Positions 1 to 11,445 of a stretch of 34,496 bases of DNA are shown here, piece after piece. The translations under genes and the position numbers were made by a program. The stretch is from Nemertoderma westbladi (lineage: Eukaryota > Xenacoelomorpha > Nemertodermatida > Nemertodermatidae). Below the pieces are notes generated by a model that was not told the origin of the DNA, ran no database searches, and saw only the letters and a program-made list of their open reading frames with translations. Each line of letters starts with the position of its first letter. The first letter of the stretch is position 1. The stretch is taken from positions 1 to 34,496 of the forward strand of contig JAUCBJ010003958.1 in the NCBI GenBank assembly GCA_032718475.1, in the 5' to 3' direction.

Positions 1-268
1 GAGGAATGCCTGGGGGTGGAACACCTGGGGGTGGAACGCCAGGTGGTGGAGGTGCTGTAATTGTAGGAGGTGGTGTTCCTGGTGGTGGGACTTCCGTAGT
101 TGTGGTGGGGTGTGGGTAGCAACCTTCAGCCTCAACGCTAATATTTAATTTGTAATCCATGTTAAACATGAGAATCGTAACTTTAATTGCAGTAATCTCG
201 TGGAGGACTATTGGTAGACGGCTATTAATAGTATCAAACCGGAGAGCTGGTCTTTCAACATCGTAAAC
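1..268 (-). CDS. Host gene internal exon (partial): secreted/matrix-like protein with Pro/Thr-rich linker
   Basis: On the minus strand an exon opens after the acceptor TTATTACAG (AG at 270-269) and stays open to the window edge. The first part (about 50 residues) is a beta-rich stretch ending in EAEGCYP. It then turns into a Pro/Thr linker with TTTT and repeated GVPPP units. The shape 'alternating hydrophobic strands, then xEGC, then Thr/Pro linker' resembles the end of a discoidin-like (F5/8 type C) domain in extracellular multidomain or mucin-like proteins, but I cannot assign the family firmly. The exon starts in phase 0, which fits the phase-0 donor of the exon at 3839-3995, so the two probably join. 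The protein would act outside the cell if the domain guess is right. The next exon lies beyond position 1. Confidence 0.6.
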
Positions 269-507
269 CTGTAATAAAAAGAAAACCAGGAATAAATATT
301 AAAATTATTCTAGTTTATATGATCTGCATAAAATAGTTTGAAGTGTAATTTAATATAATGTATTTATTATAGGAAGGGTTCTAGGGGTCTTAACCTAGAA
401 TGATAAGTTTATTTTACCGAAAATAACTTATCTTTTATCGGCGCAATTGTAGGACTAATCCCATCACATGCGTACTTTTTAACCGGGTAGTGTACAAATT
501 CAGGTAT

Positions 508-682
508 CGCGTAATTTTTTTTGAAATTAATATCTCATATATCTCCAAACCACGTACGTGTTTCGACCTTACTGGGTCTCTTCAGCGTGGTGTCGGATTC
601 GAACCTGGGAACTCGAGGTGGAAGCCGAGTCAACAACCACTAGGCCACAGGTTCTTGAGATTAATTTCAAAGCCAGCTGCCA
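508..682 (-). repeat. tRNA-derived SINE, copy A
   Basis: Read on the minus strand, this carries a polymerase III internal promoter: an A box (TGGCCTAGTGG, matching TRGYNNANNGG) and a perfect B box (GGTTCGAATCC). A body of about 70 bp follows (GAGACCCAGTAAGGTCGAAA and onward) that is nearly identical to copy B. Its ends are inverted with respect to each other: TTTGAAATTAATCTC near the head and GAGATATTAATTTCAAA near the tail. The short open frames in it are not genes. Boundaries are set by where similarity to copy B stops. Confidence 0.8.
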
Positions 683-732
683 AACACAGCTTGCCAACAC
701 ATTGTTACTATCAATAATAAAAAATCAGGGGC

Positions 733-1092
733 TAATAAAATGGCAGCATGACTGACAGGCATGTTGTCACCCGGACGACAGCCCACGGATTCCACTTTAA
801 AGTCTGCAACAACTCCGTTCCCTTCCATGCCTTAACCCCGGAATGCCATTGCAAGTTCTGCAAGCTCTCCTGCAGTGACCGCTACCACATACTTTCCTGC
901 AACCTCTGCCCGCCGCTGTCGGTCATCGCAGCAAACTAACCACAACGCCCCCCTACCCCCCCCCCCCCCCCCCCTCGCATATTACTGTACTTTTATATAC
1001 TGTACTGTATTGGTATATGTTTTTATATTGGTATACTGTATCTCATATTTACCCCGCCCGGGGTGTATCTATTAATATAAAATGGCAGCAGG
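733..1092. mobile_element. Possible short insertion between 14-bp direct repeats
   Basis: The 14-bp word ATAAAATGGCAGCA occurs at about 735-748 and again at about 1079-1092. The roughly 330 bp between them begin TGACTGACAGGC and end in TATTAAT. This could be a target-site duplication around an inserted retro-sequence. However, TGGCAGC is also part of the SINE 5' end, so the repeat may simply be two SINE starts. The interval holds a Cys-rich small ORF, a run of C (about 957-974) and an AT-rich end. Confidence 0.3.
748..939 (+). CDS. Small Cys/His-rich ORF, unrecognised
   Basis: ATG-initiated frame of 63 codons. Residues 33-53 carry CHCKFCKLSC, then CNLC, a spacing that could bind one zinc ion. 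I do not recognise the family. It lies between two inverted SINE copies and upstream of a poly-C run. It could be the tail of a retroelement protein (such tails often have Cys clusters) or a chance ORF. No promoter or splice context is visible. Confidence 0.25.
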   Translation: MTDRHVVTRTTAHGFHFKVCNNSVPFHALTPECHCKFCKLSCSDRYHILSCNLCPPLSVIAAN

Positions 1093-1272
1093 CTTTGAAA
1101 TGAATACTCCATATCTCAAGAACCTGTGGCCTACTGGTTGTTGTCTCGGCTTCCACCTCGAGGTCCCAGGTTCGAATCCGACACCACGCTGATGAGACCC
1201 AGTAAGGTCGAAACGCGTACGTGGTTTGGAGAGATATGAGATATTAATTTCAATAAAAATTGCACGATTCCG
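1084..1272 (+). repeat. tRNA-derived SINE, copy B
   Basis: Plus-strand copy of the same SINE. A box TGGCCTACTGG is at 1127-1137 and B box GGTTCGAATCC at 1169-1179, 31 bp apart as in tRNA genes. The body, with AGTAAGGTCGAAACG, runs to a tail ATTAATTTCAATAAAAATTG. It differs from copy A by scattered substitutions and a short insertion before CTCAAG. The tail abuts and slightly overlaps the last codons of the minus-strand LINE, so the SINE sits at the LINE 3' end in opposite orientation. RNA polymerase III transcription is inferred from the boxes only. Confidence 0.85.
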
Positions 1273-2791
1273 TATCCCTTTCAAGTTGATCTATATATGT
1301 TATGGCCGGTCGTCCACGACTACGCTTTCCATGAGTTGGTTGCCGCCAGAGAAGTAGATCTGGTATGACCTCGTCTTTACTTCGCCAGCAGTGCCCGCTG
1401 AATCTTAATCTGCGTTCACGCACGAAGGGTGGTTGATACAGGCGGTATTGTACCATAAAGCTCGGCGTTTGTCATGTGTTTTCTCCAGCTGATGTTTAGG
1501 GCTGCCCTTAGTAGTCTTGTGTAGCAACCATCAATTCGTTGTTCAAGTGATTTAGTCAGTGTCCAGGTCTCACCCCCGTATAAAAATACACTTTCCACTG
1601 TAGCTCGAAAGAACTTAGTCTTCAGGTGCCTGGAGAGATCTGATTTCCAGATGGTATCCATTTTTGATAGAGCTACCCAAGCCTTTGCTTTCCTAACTTC
1701 TATGTCCTTTTTGCTACTCTCTATCCATGATCCAAGGTACTGGAAGTCGTCGACCTTCCTTAGTTGATTATTATCAATGGTTGTCAAGTTTCCATCAACT
1801 TTAAAGGTCATGAATTCGGTCTTGGTAGCATTTATATGTAATCCAACCTCCTTAGCAGCCCTCTCCACTTTATTTAGTAGAAGCTGTGCATCTGCTAGCG
1901 TATTAGAGAGCAGGGCGATGTCATCCGCTAAGAAAAAATGTCATCTAATCCACTCGCTTTATTATTAGACATGCTTTTAATGCTTCTTTGGAGTTCGGCA
2001 GGTGTGAAGTCCCCTGTTTCTATAGGTAGTGTCTTGTCATATATTATGGTGTTATAGGTGTAACCCTTGATGTCTTCTGGGCCAATTTGCGCATTCAGGT
2101 CACCAGCAATGACTTTAACATTGTGTTTCGGAATGTCCTTTATAAGTCCAGTCAGATCTTCATAAAACTTGATAGCTTGTTCTGCCTCTGAGGCATTGGT
2201 TGGACTGTAGCAACATATAACTGTTGCCTTGGGATTCCCATCAAATGTTGCGATCAGAACCCTGGAATTTATAAATTCGATGTTGTTTAGGGTTTTAAGT
2301 GCAAATGGGCTTAGCAGAATTCCTACTCCACCAATTGATGCATTGGCCGAGTTTCTCACTGCTGAGCTTGTTACTAACGTCCATCCATTTCCAATGTCAT
2401 TGTACTTCATGGCAGTGTCTTCATGACAAATCCGATGTTCTTGGATGCAGATGATGTCGATGTTATATTCCATTGCCAGAGCGACAATGTCACCCTGTTT
2501 GGTATGTGCTTTCAGCGTGCGTGCGTTCATTGTAGCAATCTTTAGTGTCTTTTTACATTTCAACAGGTTGGTTCTTCTTTCTTCTCTGTCTTCTGTTCCA
2601 GTAGCCGATTTATCGACCCGAGCCTGGTTTACCACTGAGGGACGCGGTCCTTGTTGACCCGGGCGACGACCGAGCCGGTATTTCCCCTGGAGGGTTCTCA
2701 TACTCATATCTTTCAGTTGCGGGTGTAAACCGGTTGTGGTCGCAACTCCTACAAGCGACTTCGCAGTAGGTCGCCGTTGGTTGATTACCTT
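1273..2791 (-). pseudogene. APE-type non-LTR retrotransposon (LINE), internally deleted
   Basis: Minus-strand order: a 5' segment, then an endonuclease/exonuclease/phosphatase (APE-like) domain. Its ATG is at 2707, and the domain shows IATMNARTL, CIQEHRI and GDLNAQIG, the Asn, Glu and Asp-x-Asn catalytic signatures. The rest of the endonuclease and the linker are missing: GYTYN runs straight into ETGDFTPAELQ. The start of the RT domain (NKASGLDD) follows, then a second deletion jumps to the catalytic LADD box at 1918-1932 in another frame. The thumb and C-terminal region continues (LYGGETWTLTK, then after a frameshift near 1440, RLRFSGHCWRS and KRSRGRPA). It would have copied its own RNA into DNA at a nicked target. 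Clearly dead; clade not assigned. Confidence 0.85.
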
Positions 2792-3590
2792 CCGCCGACC
2801 TTGTCAGCATGTCTAGCCGTTGGTTGATTACCTTCGGTTCTTATGGTTCCACGACCTTTACGGAACCCATTCTGATTTCCACTGAGCAGTCTCTCAATGG
2901 GATCCCTGATGCGATTTAATAGAATTCTATTGTATAGCTTTGCAGCAATCGAGATCAATGAGATTCCCCGAAAAGAACCATAGAGTGTTAGGTTGCCCTT
3001 CTTGGGAACTGGCACCAACTTATTTGTTTTCATTTCTTGTGGGACTCTTGTTGTTCGGTACATGTCTACTATGATGGGATAGATGAGCTTTAAACACAAA
3101 GGTATTTTAAAGACCTCAGGGGGAACACCATCTACTCGACTGGCACGATTGGTCTTAATGCTCTTTGCAGCAGCCTTCACTTCTGCAAAGGAGATATCGC
3201 CAATGGGAATATCTGGATATCTGGGAGTACAGACTCAGACACTTTTACTTCTATAAAGTTATCAGGCAATACCCTGTCATTATTGAGGAGCTTTTCAAAG
3301 TGGGCTTTCCAACCATTGAGGCGATCGGCTGGTGATTCAGCCTTAACCTTGGTGGTTGGTTGGCTTTTCCCCCCAGTAAGCAAATTGATCGATTTCCATG
3401 CCTGGGATGATTGCCTGCTGTCGTCAGCATCATTGATTGCATCAACCTGTTGGTTTATTAGCTCCTGTAGATTAACAGAGTACAGAGTGCAGCCTTAACT
3501 GCATTCTTGGCCGCTGTAGTCCGTTTGAGTCGGGACTCTTTCTGCGCCTTATGAAGGTAATTTCGGCACTTCTGAATTTTGGAACTACAG
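2792..3590 (-). pseudogene. Second LINE fragment: pre-RT and RT N-terminal half
   Basis: Minus-strand reading gives a pre-RT segment (KIQKCRNYLHKAQKES near 3560, then RLNGWKAHFEKLLN). After a frameshift near 3215 comes the RT fingers region: NRASRVDGVPPEVFK, LVPVPKKGN, FRGISLISIAAKLYNRIL, ending in QNGFRKGRGTI at about 2840. There it stops, so the YxDD/LADD palm is absent. Downstream on the same strand a second element begins at its own 5' segment, so the two lie head to tail. The 20-bp word GCCGTTGGTTGATTACCTTC appears twice at the junction (2772-2791 and 2817-2836). It complements the regions missing from the neighbour and is probably the same or a related family. Confidence 0.8.
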
Positions 3591-3838
3591 CCCTGCTGCC
3601 GACTGTAGGGGTCCTTTTGTTACACCTTGAACCAAGTGTGCCTCCTGGGTTAGGTTACCTAACACTGGTAGAGGAGCATCCAGTATAGACAGAGCGGGCA
3701 TATATCATCTCTATTATTGCAGATGCGTATCAAGCCTTTGCATTCGATGGTGCCCTAGGCGCTATAGCCCTCAATGACATATTTAGTTGACTATATATAT
3801 TATATTCTATATTTATCTCTATATATAATAATATTTAC

Positions 3839-3995
3839 CTTGACTGTTTGTATATATCCCTCGTCATCTGAAGGCTGATAAGGGATTTCTGTTGGTGGCA
3901 GCTCTCGACTCAATTCAAACCACTCGTTGTCAGCCCTCGAGAAAGCTAATGACACACGAAGGTGATCCTGGTCGTTGTTGAATTTAATTTTAAAA
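3839..3995 (-). CDS. Host gene internal exon, upstream of the exon at 1-268
   Basis: Minus-strand exon with donor AAG|GTAAAT at 3839/3838 and best acceptor TTTTTTAAG ending at 3996 (phase 2 entry, phase 0 exit). It encodes about 52 residues: a FKIKFNN strand, a helix or strand with AFSRADNEWFELSREL, then an acidic loop ending QTVK. Joined in phase to the exon at 1-268, it makes a continuous beta-rich domain of discoidin-like length. A second possible acceptor (CAG at 3970-3968) lacks a pyrimidine tract and is less likely. Any upstream exon must lie beyond 4000, so at least part of the satellite array may be intronic. Family assignment is tentative; coding status rests on the matched phases and splice sites. 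Confidence 0.55.
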
Positions 3996-4272
3996 CTTAA
4001 AAAATACAAAATTTTATGTTATTATTTATACAATAATAATTTTCCGCCAAACCAAAATAATTGCGACACATACAAATACTCAATCTTCTAAATTTACTTT
4101 ACAGCTATACATTACCCGGCGGTTTACTTTGAATATTTAGATCAAGTCACATGGAATAAATTCTCAAACTCAAAATTAGAATTACATTTGAAAAGTCATT
4201 CATCCTATTTAATTCATTATACTATGTTTTTATAAATAATTAACTAGAGTCTAGTCTCGAGAAATCGAATAA
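3996..4272. other. AT-rich spacer between exon and satellite
   Basis: No gene or repeat seen. Strongly AT-rich. The satellite starts abruptly after CTCGAGAAATCGAATAAG. Confidence 0.5.
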
Positions 4273-7200
4273 GTGGAACAAAGTTCGCAACTACAGTATT
4301 GGAATAAAGTTCGCAACTACAGTATTGGAATACTGTTCGCAACTACAGAATTGGAATACTGTTCGCAACTACAGTATTGGAGTTCGCAACTACAGTATTG
4401 GAATAAAGTTCGCAACTACAGTATTGGAATAAAGTTCACAACTACAGTATTGGAATAAAGTTCACAACTACAGTATTGGAATAAAGTTCGCAACTACAGT
4501 ATTGGAATACTGTTCGCAACTACAGAATTGGAATACTGTTCGCAACTACAGTATTGGAGTTCGCAACTACAGTATTGGAATAAAGTTCGCAACTACAGTA
4601 TTGGAATAAAGTTCACAACTGCAGTATTGGAATAAAGTTCGCAACTACAGTATTGGAATACTGTTCGCAACTACAGTATTGAAATACTGTTCGCAACTAC
4701 AGTATTGGAGTTCGCAACTACAGTATTGGAATAAAGTTCGCAACTACAGTATTGGAATAAAGTTCGCAACTACAGTATTGGAATAAAGTTCGCAACTACA
4801 GTATTGGAATAAAGTTCGCAACTACAGTATTGGAATACTGTTCGCAACTACAGAATTGGAATACTGTTCGCAACTACAGTATTGGAATAAAGTTCGCAAC
4901 TACAGAAATGGAATACTGTTCGCAACTACAGAATTGGAATACTGTTCGCAACTACAGTATTGGAATAAAGTTCGCAACTACAGAAATGGAATACTGTTCG
5001 CAACTACAGAATTGGAATACTGTTCGCAACTACAGTATTGGAATAAAGTTCACAACTGCAGAATTGGAATACTGTTCGCAACTACAGTATTGGAATACAG
5101 TTCACAACTACAGAATTGGAACACTGTTCGCAACTACAGAATTGGAATACTGTTCGCAACTACAGAAATGGAATACTGTTCGCAACTACAGTATTGGAAT
5201 AAAGTTCACAACTAACAGAATTGGAATACTGTTCGCAACTACAGAATTGGCATACTGTTCGCAACTAACAGAATTGGAATACTGTTCGCAACTACAGTAT
5301 TGGAATACTGTTCGCAACTACAGAATTGGAATACTGTTCGCAACTACAGTATTGGAGTTCGCAACTACAGTATTGGAATAAAGTTCGCAACTACAGTATT
5401 GGAGTTCGCAACTACAGTATTGGAATAAAGTTCACAACTACAGAATTGGAATACTGTTCGCAACTACAGTATTGGAGTTCGCAACTACAGTATTGGAATA
5501 AAGTTCACAACTAACAGAATTGGAATACTGTTCGCAACTACAGAATTGGCATACTGTTCGCAACTAACAGAATTGGAATACTGTTCGCAACTACAGTATT
5601 GGAATAAAGTTCACAACTAACAGAATTGGAATACTGTTCGCAACTACAGAATTGGCATACTGTTCGCAACTAACAGAATTGGCATACTGTTCGCAACTAA
5701 CAGAATTGGAATACAGTTCACAACTACAGAATTGGAACACTGTTCGCAACTACAGAATTGGAATACTGTTCGCAACTACAGAAATGGAATACTGTTCGCA
5801 ACTACAGTATTGGAATAAAGTTCACAACTAACAGAATTGGAATACTGTTCGCAACTACAGAATTGGCATACTGTTCGCAACTAACAGAATTGGAATACTG
5901 TTCGCAACTACAGTATTGGAATACTGTTCGCAACTACAGAATTGGAATACTGTTCGCAACTACAGTATTGGAGTTCGCAACTACAGTATTGGAATAAAGT
6001 TCGCAACTACAGTATTGGAGTTCGCAACTACAGTATTGGAATAAAGTTCACAACTACAGAATTGGAATACTGTTCGCAACTACAGTATTGGAGTTCGCAA
6101 CTACAGTATTGGAATAAAGTTCACAACTAACAGAATTGGAATACTGTTCGCAACTACAGAATTGGCATACTGTTCGCAACTAACAGAATTGGAATACTGT
6201 TCGCAACTACAGTATTGGAATAAAGTTCACAACTAACAGAATTGGAATACTGTTCGCAACTACAGAATTGGCATACTGTTCGCAACTAACAGAATTGGCA
6301 TACTGTTCGCAACTAACAGAATTGGAATACTGTTCGCAACTACAGTATTGGAATACTGTTCGCAACTACAGAATTGGAATACTGTTCGCAACTACAGTAT
6401 TGGAATACTGTTCACAACTACAGTATTGGAATACTGTTCGCAACTACAGTATTGGAATACTGTTCGCAACTACAGAATTGGAGTTCGCAACTACAGTATT
6501 GGAATAAAGTTCGCAACTACAGTATTGGAATAAAGTTCGCAACTACAGTATTGGAATAAAGTTCGCAACTACAGTATTGGAATAAAGTTCGCAACTACAG
6601 TATTGGAATAAAGTTCGCAACTACAGTATTGGAATACTGTTCGCAACTACAGAATTGGAATACTGTTCGCAACTACAGTATTGGAATAAAGTTCGCAACT
6701 ACAGAAATGGAATACTGTTCGCAACTACAGAATTGGAATACTGTTCGCAACTACAGTATTGGAATAAAGTTCACAACTGCAGAATTGGAATACTGTTCGC
6801 AACTACAGTATTGAAATACAGTTCACAACTACAGAATTGGAACACTGTTCGCAACTACAGAATTGGAATACTGTTCGCAACTACAGAAATGGAATACTGT
6901 TCGCAACTACAGTATTGGAATACAGTTCACAACTACAGAATTGGAACACTGTTCGCAACTACAGAATTGGCATACTGTTCGCAACTAACAGAATTGGAAT
7001 ACTGTTCGCAACTACAGTATTGGAATAAAGTTCACAACTACAGAATTGGAATACTGTTCGCAACTACAGTATTGGAATAAAGTTCACAACTACAGAATTG
7101 GAATATGGTTCGCAACTACAGAATTGGAATAATGTTCGCAACTACAGAATTTGAATACTGTTCGCAACTACAGAAATGGAATACTGTTCGCAACTACAGT

Positions 7201-8335
7201 ATTGGAATAAAGTTCACAACTACAGAATTGGAATACAGTTCGCAACTACAGTATTGGAATAAAGTTCACAACTACAGAATTGGAATACTGTTCGCAACTA
7301 CAGTATTGGAATACTGTTCGCAACTACAGTATTGGAATATGGTTCGCAACTACAGAATTGGAATAATGTTCACAACTACAGATTTGGAATACTGTTCGCA
7401 ACTACAGAAATGGAATACTGTTCGCAACTACAGTATTGGAATAAAGTTCACAACTACAGAATTGGAATACAGTTCCCAACTACAGTATTGGAATAAAGTT
7501 CACAACTACAGAATTGGAATACTGTTCGCAACTACAGTATTGGAATACTGTTCGCAACTACAGTATTGGAATAAAGTTCACAACTACAGAATTGGAATAC
7601 TGTTCGCAACTACAGTATTGGAATACTGTTCGCAACTACAGTATTGGAATACTGTTCGCAACTACAGTATTGGAATAAAGTTCGCAATTACAGTATTGGA
7701 ATAAAGTTCACAACTACACAATTGGAATAATGTTCGCAACTACAGAATCGGAATACTGTTCGCAACTACAGAATTGGAATACTGTTCGCAACTACAGAAT
7801 TGGAATACTGTTCGCAACTACAGTATTGGAATACTGTTCGCAACTACAGTATTGGAATAAAGTTCACAACTACAGAATTGGAATACTGTTCGCAACTACA
7901 GTATTGGAATACTGTTCGCAACTACAGTATTGGAATAAAGTTCGCAATTACAGTATTGGAATAAAGTTCACAACTACACAATTGGAATAATGTTCGCAAC
8001 TACAGAATCGGAATACTGTTCGCAACTACAGAATTGGAATACTGTTCGCAACTACAGAATTGGAATACTGTTCGCACAACTACAGAATTGGAATACTGTT
8101 CGCAACTACAGTATTGGAATACTGTTTCGCAACTACAGTATTGGAATACTGTTCGCAACTACAGTATTGGAGTTCACAACTACAGAATTGGAATACTGTT
8201 CGCAACTACAGTATTGGAATAAAGTTCACAACTACAGAATCAGAATACTGTTCGCAACTACAGAAATGGAATACTGTTCGCAACTACAGAAATGGAATAC
8301 TGTTCGCAACTACAGAAATGGAATACTGTTCGCAA

Positions 8336-9300
8336 CTACATTATTGGAATAAAGTTCACAACTACAGAATCAGAATACTGTTCGCAACTACAGTATTGGA
8401 GATCGTAACTATAGTATGGGAATAAAGTTTACAACTACAGAATCGGAATACTGTTCGCAACTACAGTATTGGAATACTGTTCGCAACTACAGTATTGGAA
8501 TAATGTTCGCAACTACAGTATTGGAATAAAGTTCGCAATTACAGTATTGGAATACTGTCCGCAACTACAGTATTGGAATTCTGTTCGCAACTACAGTATT
8601 GGAATACAGTTCAAAACTACAGTATTGGAGTTCGCAACTACAGAATTGGAATACTGTTCGCAACTACAAAATTGGAATACTGTTCGCAACTACAGAAATG
8701 GAATACTGTTCGCAACTACAGTATTGGAATACTGTTCGCAACTACAGTATTGGAATACTGTTCGCAACTACAGAATTGGAATACAGTTCGCAACTCAGAA
8801 TTGGATTACTGTTCGCAACTACATTATTGGAATAAAGTTCACAACTACAGAATCAGAATACTGTTCGCAACTACAGTATTGGAGATCGTAACTATAGTAT
8901 GGGAATAAAGTTTACAACTACAGAATCGGAATACTGTTCGCAACTACAGTATTGGAATACTGTTCGCAACTACAGTATTGGAATAATGTTCGCAACTACA
9001 GTATTGGAATAAAGTTCGCAATTACAGTATTGGAATACTGTCCGCAACTACAGTATTGGAATTCTGTTCGCAACTACAGTATTGGAATACAGTTCAAAAC
9101 TACAGTATTGGAGTTCGCAACTACAGAATTGGAATACTGTTCGCAACTACAAAATTGGAATACTGTTCGCAACTACAGAAATGGAATACTGTTCGCAACT
9201 ACAGTATTGGAATACTGTTCGCAACTACAGTATTGGAATACTGTTCGCAACTACAGAATTGGAATACAGTTCGCAACTCAGAATTGGATTACTGTTCGCA
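8336..9300 (+). repeat. 482-bp higher-order duplication inside the satellite
   Basis: Two consecutive near-identical blocks within the array. The marker GATCGTAACTATAGTATGGG occurs at 8401 and 8883, 482 bp apart. The same rare variants (CTGTCCGCAAC, GGAATTCTG, TTCAAAACTAC, CTACAAAATT, CGCAACTCAG) follow in the same order in both. This shows recent segmental amplification of about 19 monomers as one unit. A GATCGTAACTA variant also closes the array at 13,283. Confidence 0.9.
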
Positions 9301-9959
9301 ACTACAGAATTTGGAATACTGTTCGCAACTACAGTATTGGAATAAAGTTCGCAATTACATTATTGGAATAAAGTTCACAACTACACAATTGGAATACTGT
9401 TCGCAACTCAGAATTGGAATACTGTTCGCAACTACAGTATTGGAATACTGTTCGCAACTACAGTATTGGAATAAAGTTCGCAATTACAGAATTGGAATAT
9501 TGTTCGCAACTACAGTATTGGAGTTCGCAACTACAGTATTGGAATACTGTTCGCAACTACAGAAATGGAATACTGTTCGCAACTACAGTATTGGAATAAA
9601 GTTCGCAACTACAGTATTGGAATACTGTTCGCATCTACAGTATTGGAATACTGTTCGCAACTACAGTATTGGAATACTGTTCGCAACTACAGAATTGGAA
9701 TAAAGTTCACAACTACAGAATTGGAATAAAGTTCGCAATTACAGTATTGGAATAAAGTTCACAACTACAGAATCGGAATACTGTTCGCAACTACAGAATT
9801 GGAATACTGTTCGCAACTACAGTATTGGAATAAAGTTCGCAATTACAGAATTGGAATACTGTTCGCAACTACAGTATTGGAGTTCGCAACTACAGAATTG
9901 GAATACAGTTCACAACTACAGAATTGGAATAATGTTCGCAACTACAGTATTGGAATACT

Positions 9960-11445
9960 GTTCGCAACTACAGAATTGGAATACTGTTCGCAACTACAGT
10001 ATTGGAATACTGTTTCGCAACTACAGTATTGGAATACTGTTCGCAACTACAGTATTGGAGTTCACAACTACAGAATTGGAATACAGTTCGCAACTACAGT
10101 ATTGGAATAAAGTTCACAACTACAGAATTGGAATACTGTTCGCAACTACAGAATTGGAATACTGTTCGCAACTACAGTATTGGAATACTGTTTCGCAACT
10201 ACAGTATTGGAATACTGTTCGCAACTACAGTATTGGAGTTCACAACTACAGAATTGGAATACTGTTCGCAACTACAGTATTGGAATACTGTTCGCAACTA
10301 CAGAATTGGAATACTGTTCGCAACTACAGTATTGGAATACTGTTTCGCAACTACAGTATTGGAATACTGTTCGCAACTACAGTATTGGAGTTCACAACTA
10401 CAGAATTGGAATACAGTTCGCAACTACAGTATTGGAATAAAGTTCACAACTACAGAATTGGAATACTGTTCACAACTACAGAATTGGAATACTGTTCGCA
10501 ACTACAGTATTGGAATACTGTTCGCAACTACAGAATTGGAATACTGTTCGCAACTACAGTATTGGAATACTGTTTCGCAACTACAGTATTGGAATACTGT
10601 TCGCAACTACAGTATTGGAGTTCACAACTACAGAATTGGAATACAGTTCGCAACTACAGTATTGGAATAAAGTTCACAACTACAGAATTGGAATACTGTT
10701 CGCAACTACAGAATTGGAATACTGTTCGCACAACTACAGAATTGGAATACTGTTCGCAACTACAGTATTGGAATACTGTTTCGCAACTACAGTATTGGAA
10801 TACTGTTCGCAACTACAGTATTGGAGTTCACAACTACAGAATTGGAATACAGTTCGCAACTACAGTATTGGAATAAAGTTCACAACTACAGAATTGGAAT
10901 ACTGTTCGCAACTACAGAATTGGAATACTGTTCGCACAACTACAGAATTGGAATACTGTTCGCAACTACAGTATTGGAATACTGTTTCGCAACTACAGTA
11001 TTGGAGTTCACAACTACAGAATTGGAATACAGTTCGCAACTACAGTATTGGAATAAAGTTCACAACTACAGAATTGGAATACTGTTCGCAACTACAGAAT
11101 TGGAATACTGTTCGCACAACTACAGAATTGGAATACTGTTCGCAACTACAGTATTGGAATACTGTTCGCAACTACAGTATTGGAGTTCACAACTACAGAA
11201 TTGGAATACAGTTCGCAACTACAGTATTGGAATAAAGTTCACAACTACAGAATTGGAATACTGTTCGCAACTACAGAATTGGAATACTGTTCGCACAACT
11301 ACAGAATTGGAATACTGTTCGCAACTACAGTATTGGAATACTGTTTCGCAACTACAGTATTGGAATACTGTTCGCAACTACAGTATTGGAGTTCACAACT
11401 ACAGAATTGGAATACAGTTCGCAACTACAGTATTGGAATAAAGTT
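9960..11445 (+). repeat. Higher-order repeat domain marked by TGTTTCGC and CGCACAAC variants
   Basis: In this part of the array blocks of about 150-360 bp recur, each with the rare TGTTTCGCAAC monomer (about 10012, 10190, 10340, 10570, 10779, 10982, 11341) followed by GGAGTTCACAAC and, in the later blocks, CGCACAAC. Block lengths vary, which points to repeated unequal exchange. One isolated example of the same block lies at about 8120. Confidence 0.8.

Larger units (their letters stand above)
269..3838 (-). other. Host-gene intron hosting SINE and LINE debris
   Basis: Inferred intron of 3,570 bp on the minus strand: donor AAG|GTAAAT at 3838, acceptor TTATTACAG ending at 269. Both junctions are phase 0. 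The first 240 bp (269-507) and the last 240 bp (about 3600-3838) show no gene or recognisable repeat. The rest is occupied by transposable-element fragments, listed separately. The LINE fragments lie in the same orientation as the host gene. Confidence 0.55.

Noticed and set aside
1120-1200. Functional tRNA gene at the A/B boxes
   Set aside because: Flanking sequence does not close an acceptor stem, and a second copy shares a long non-tRNA body, so it is a SINE head.
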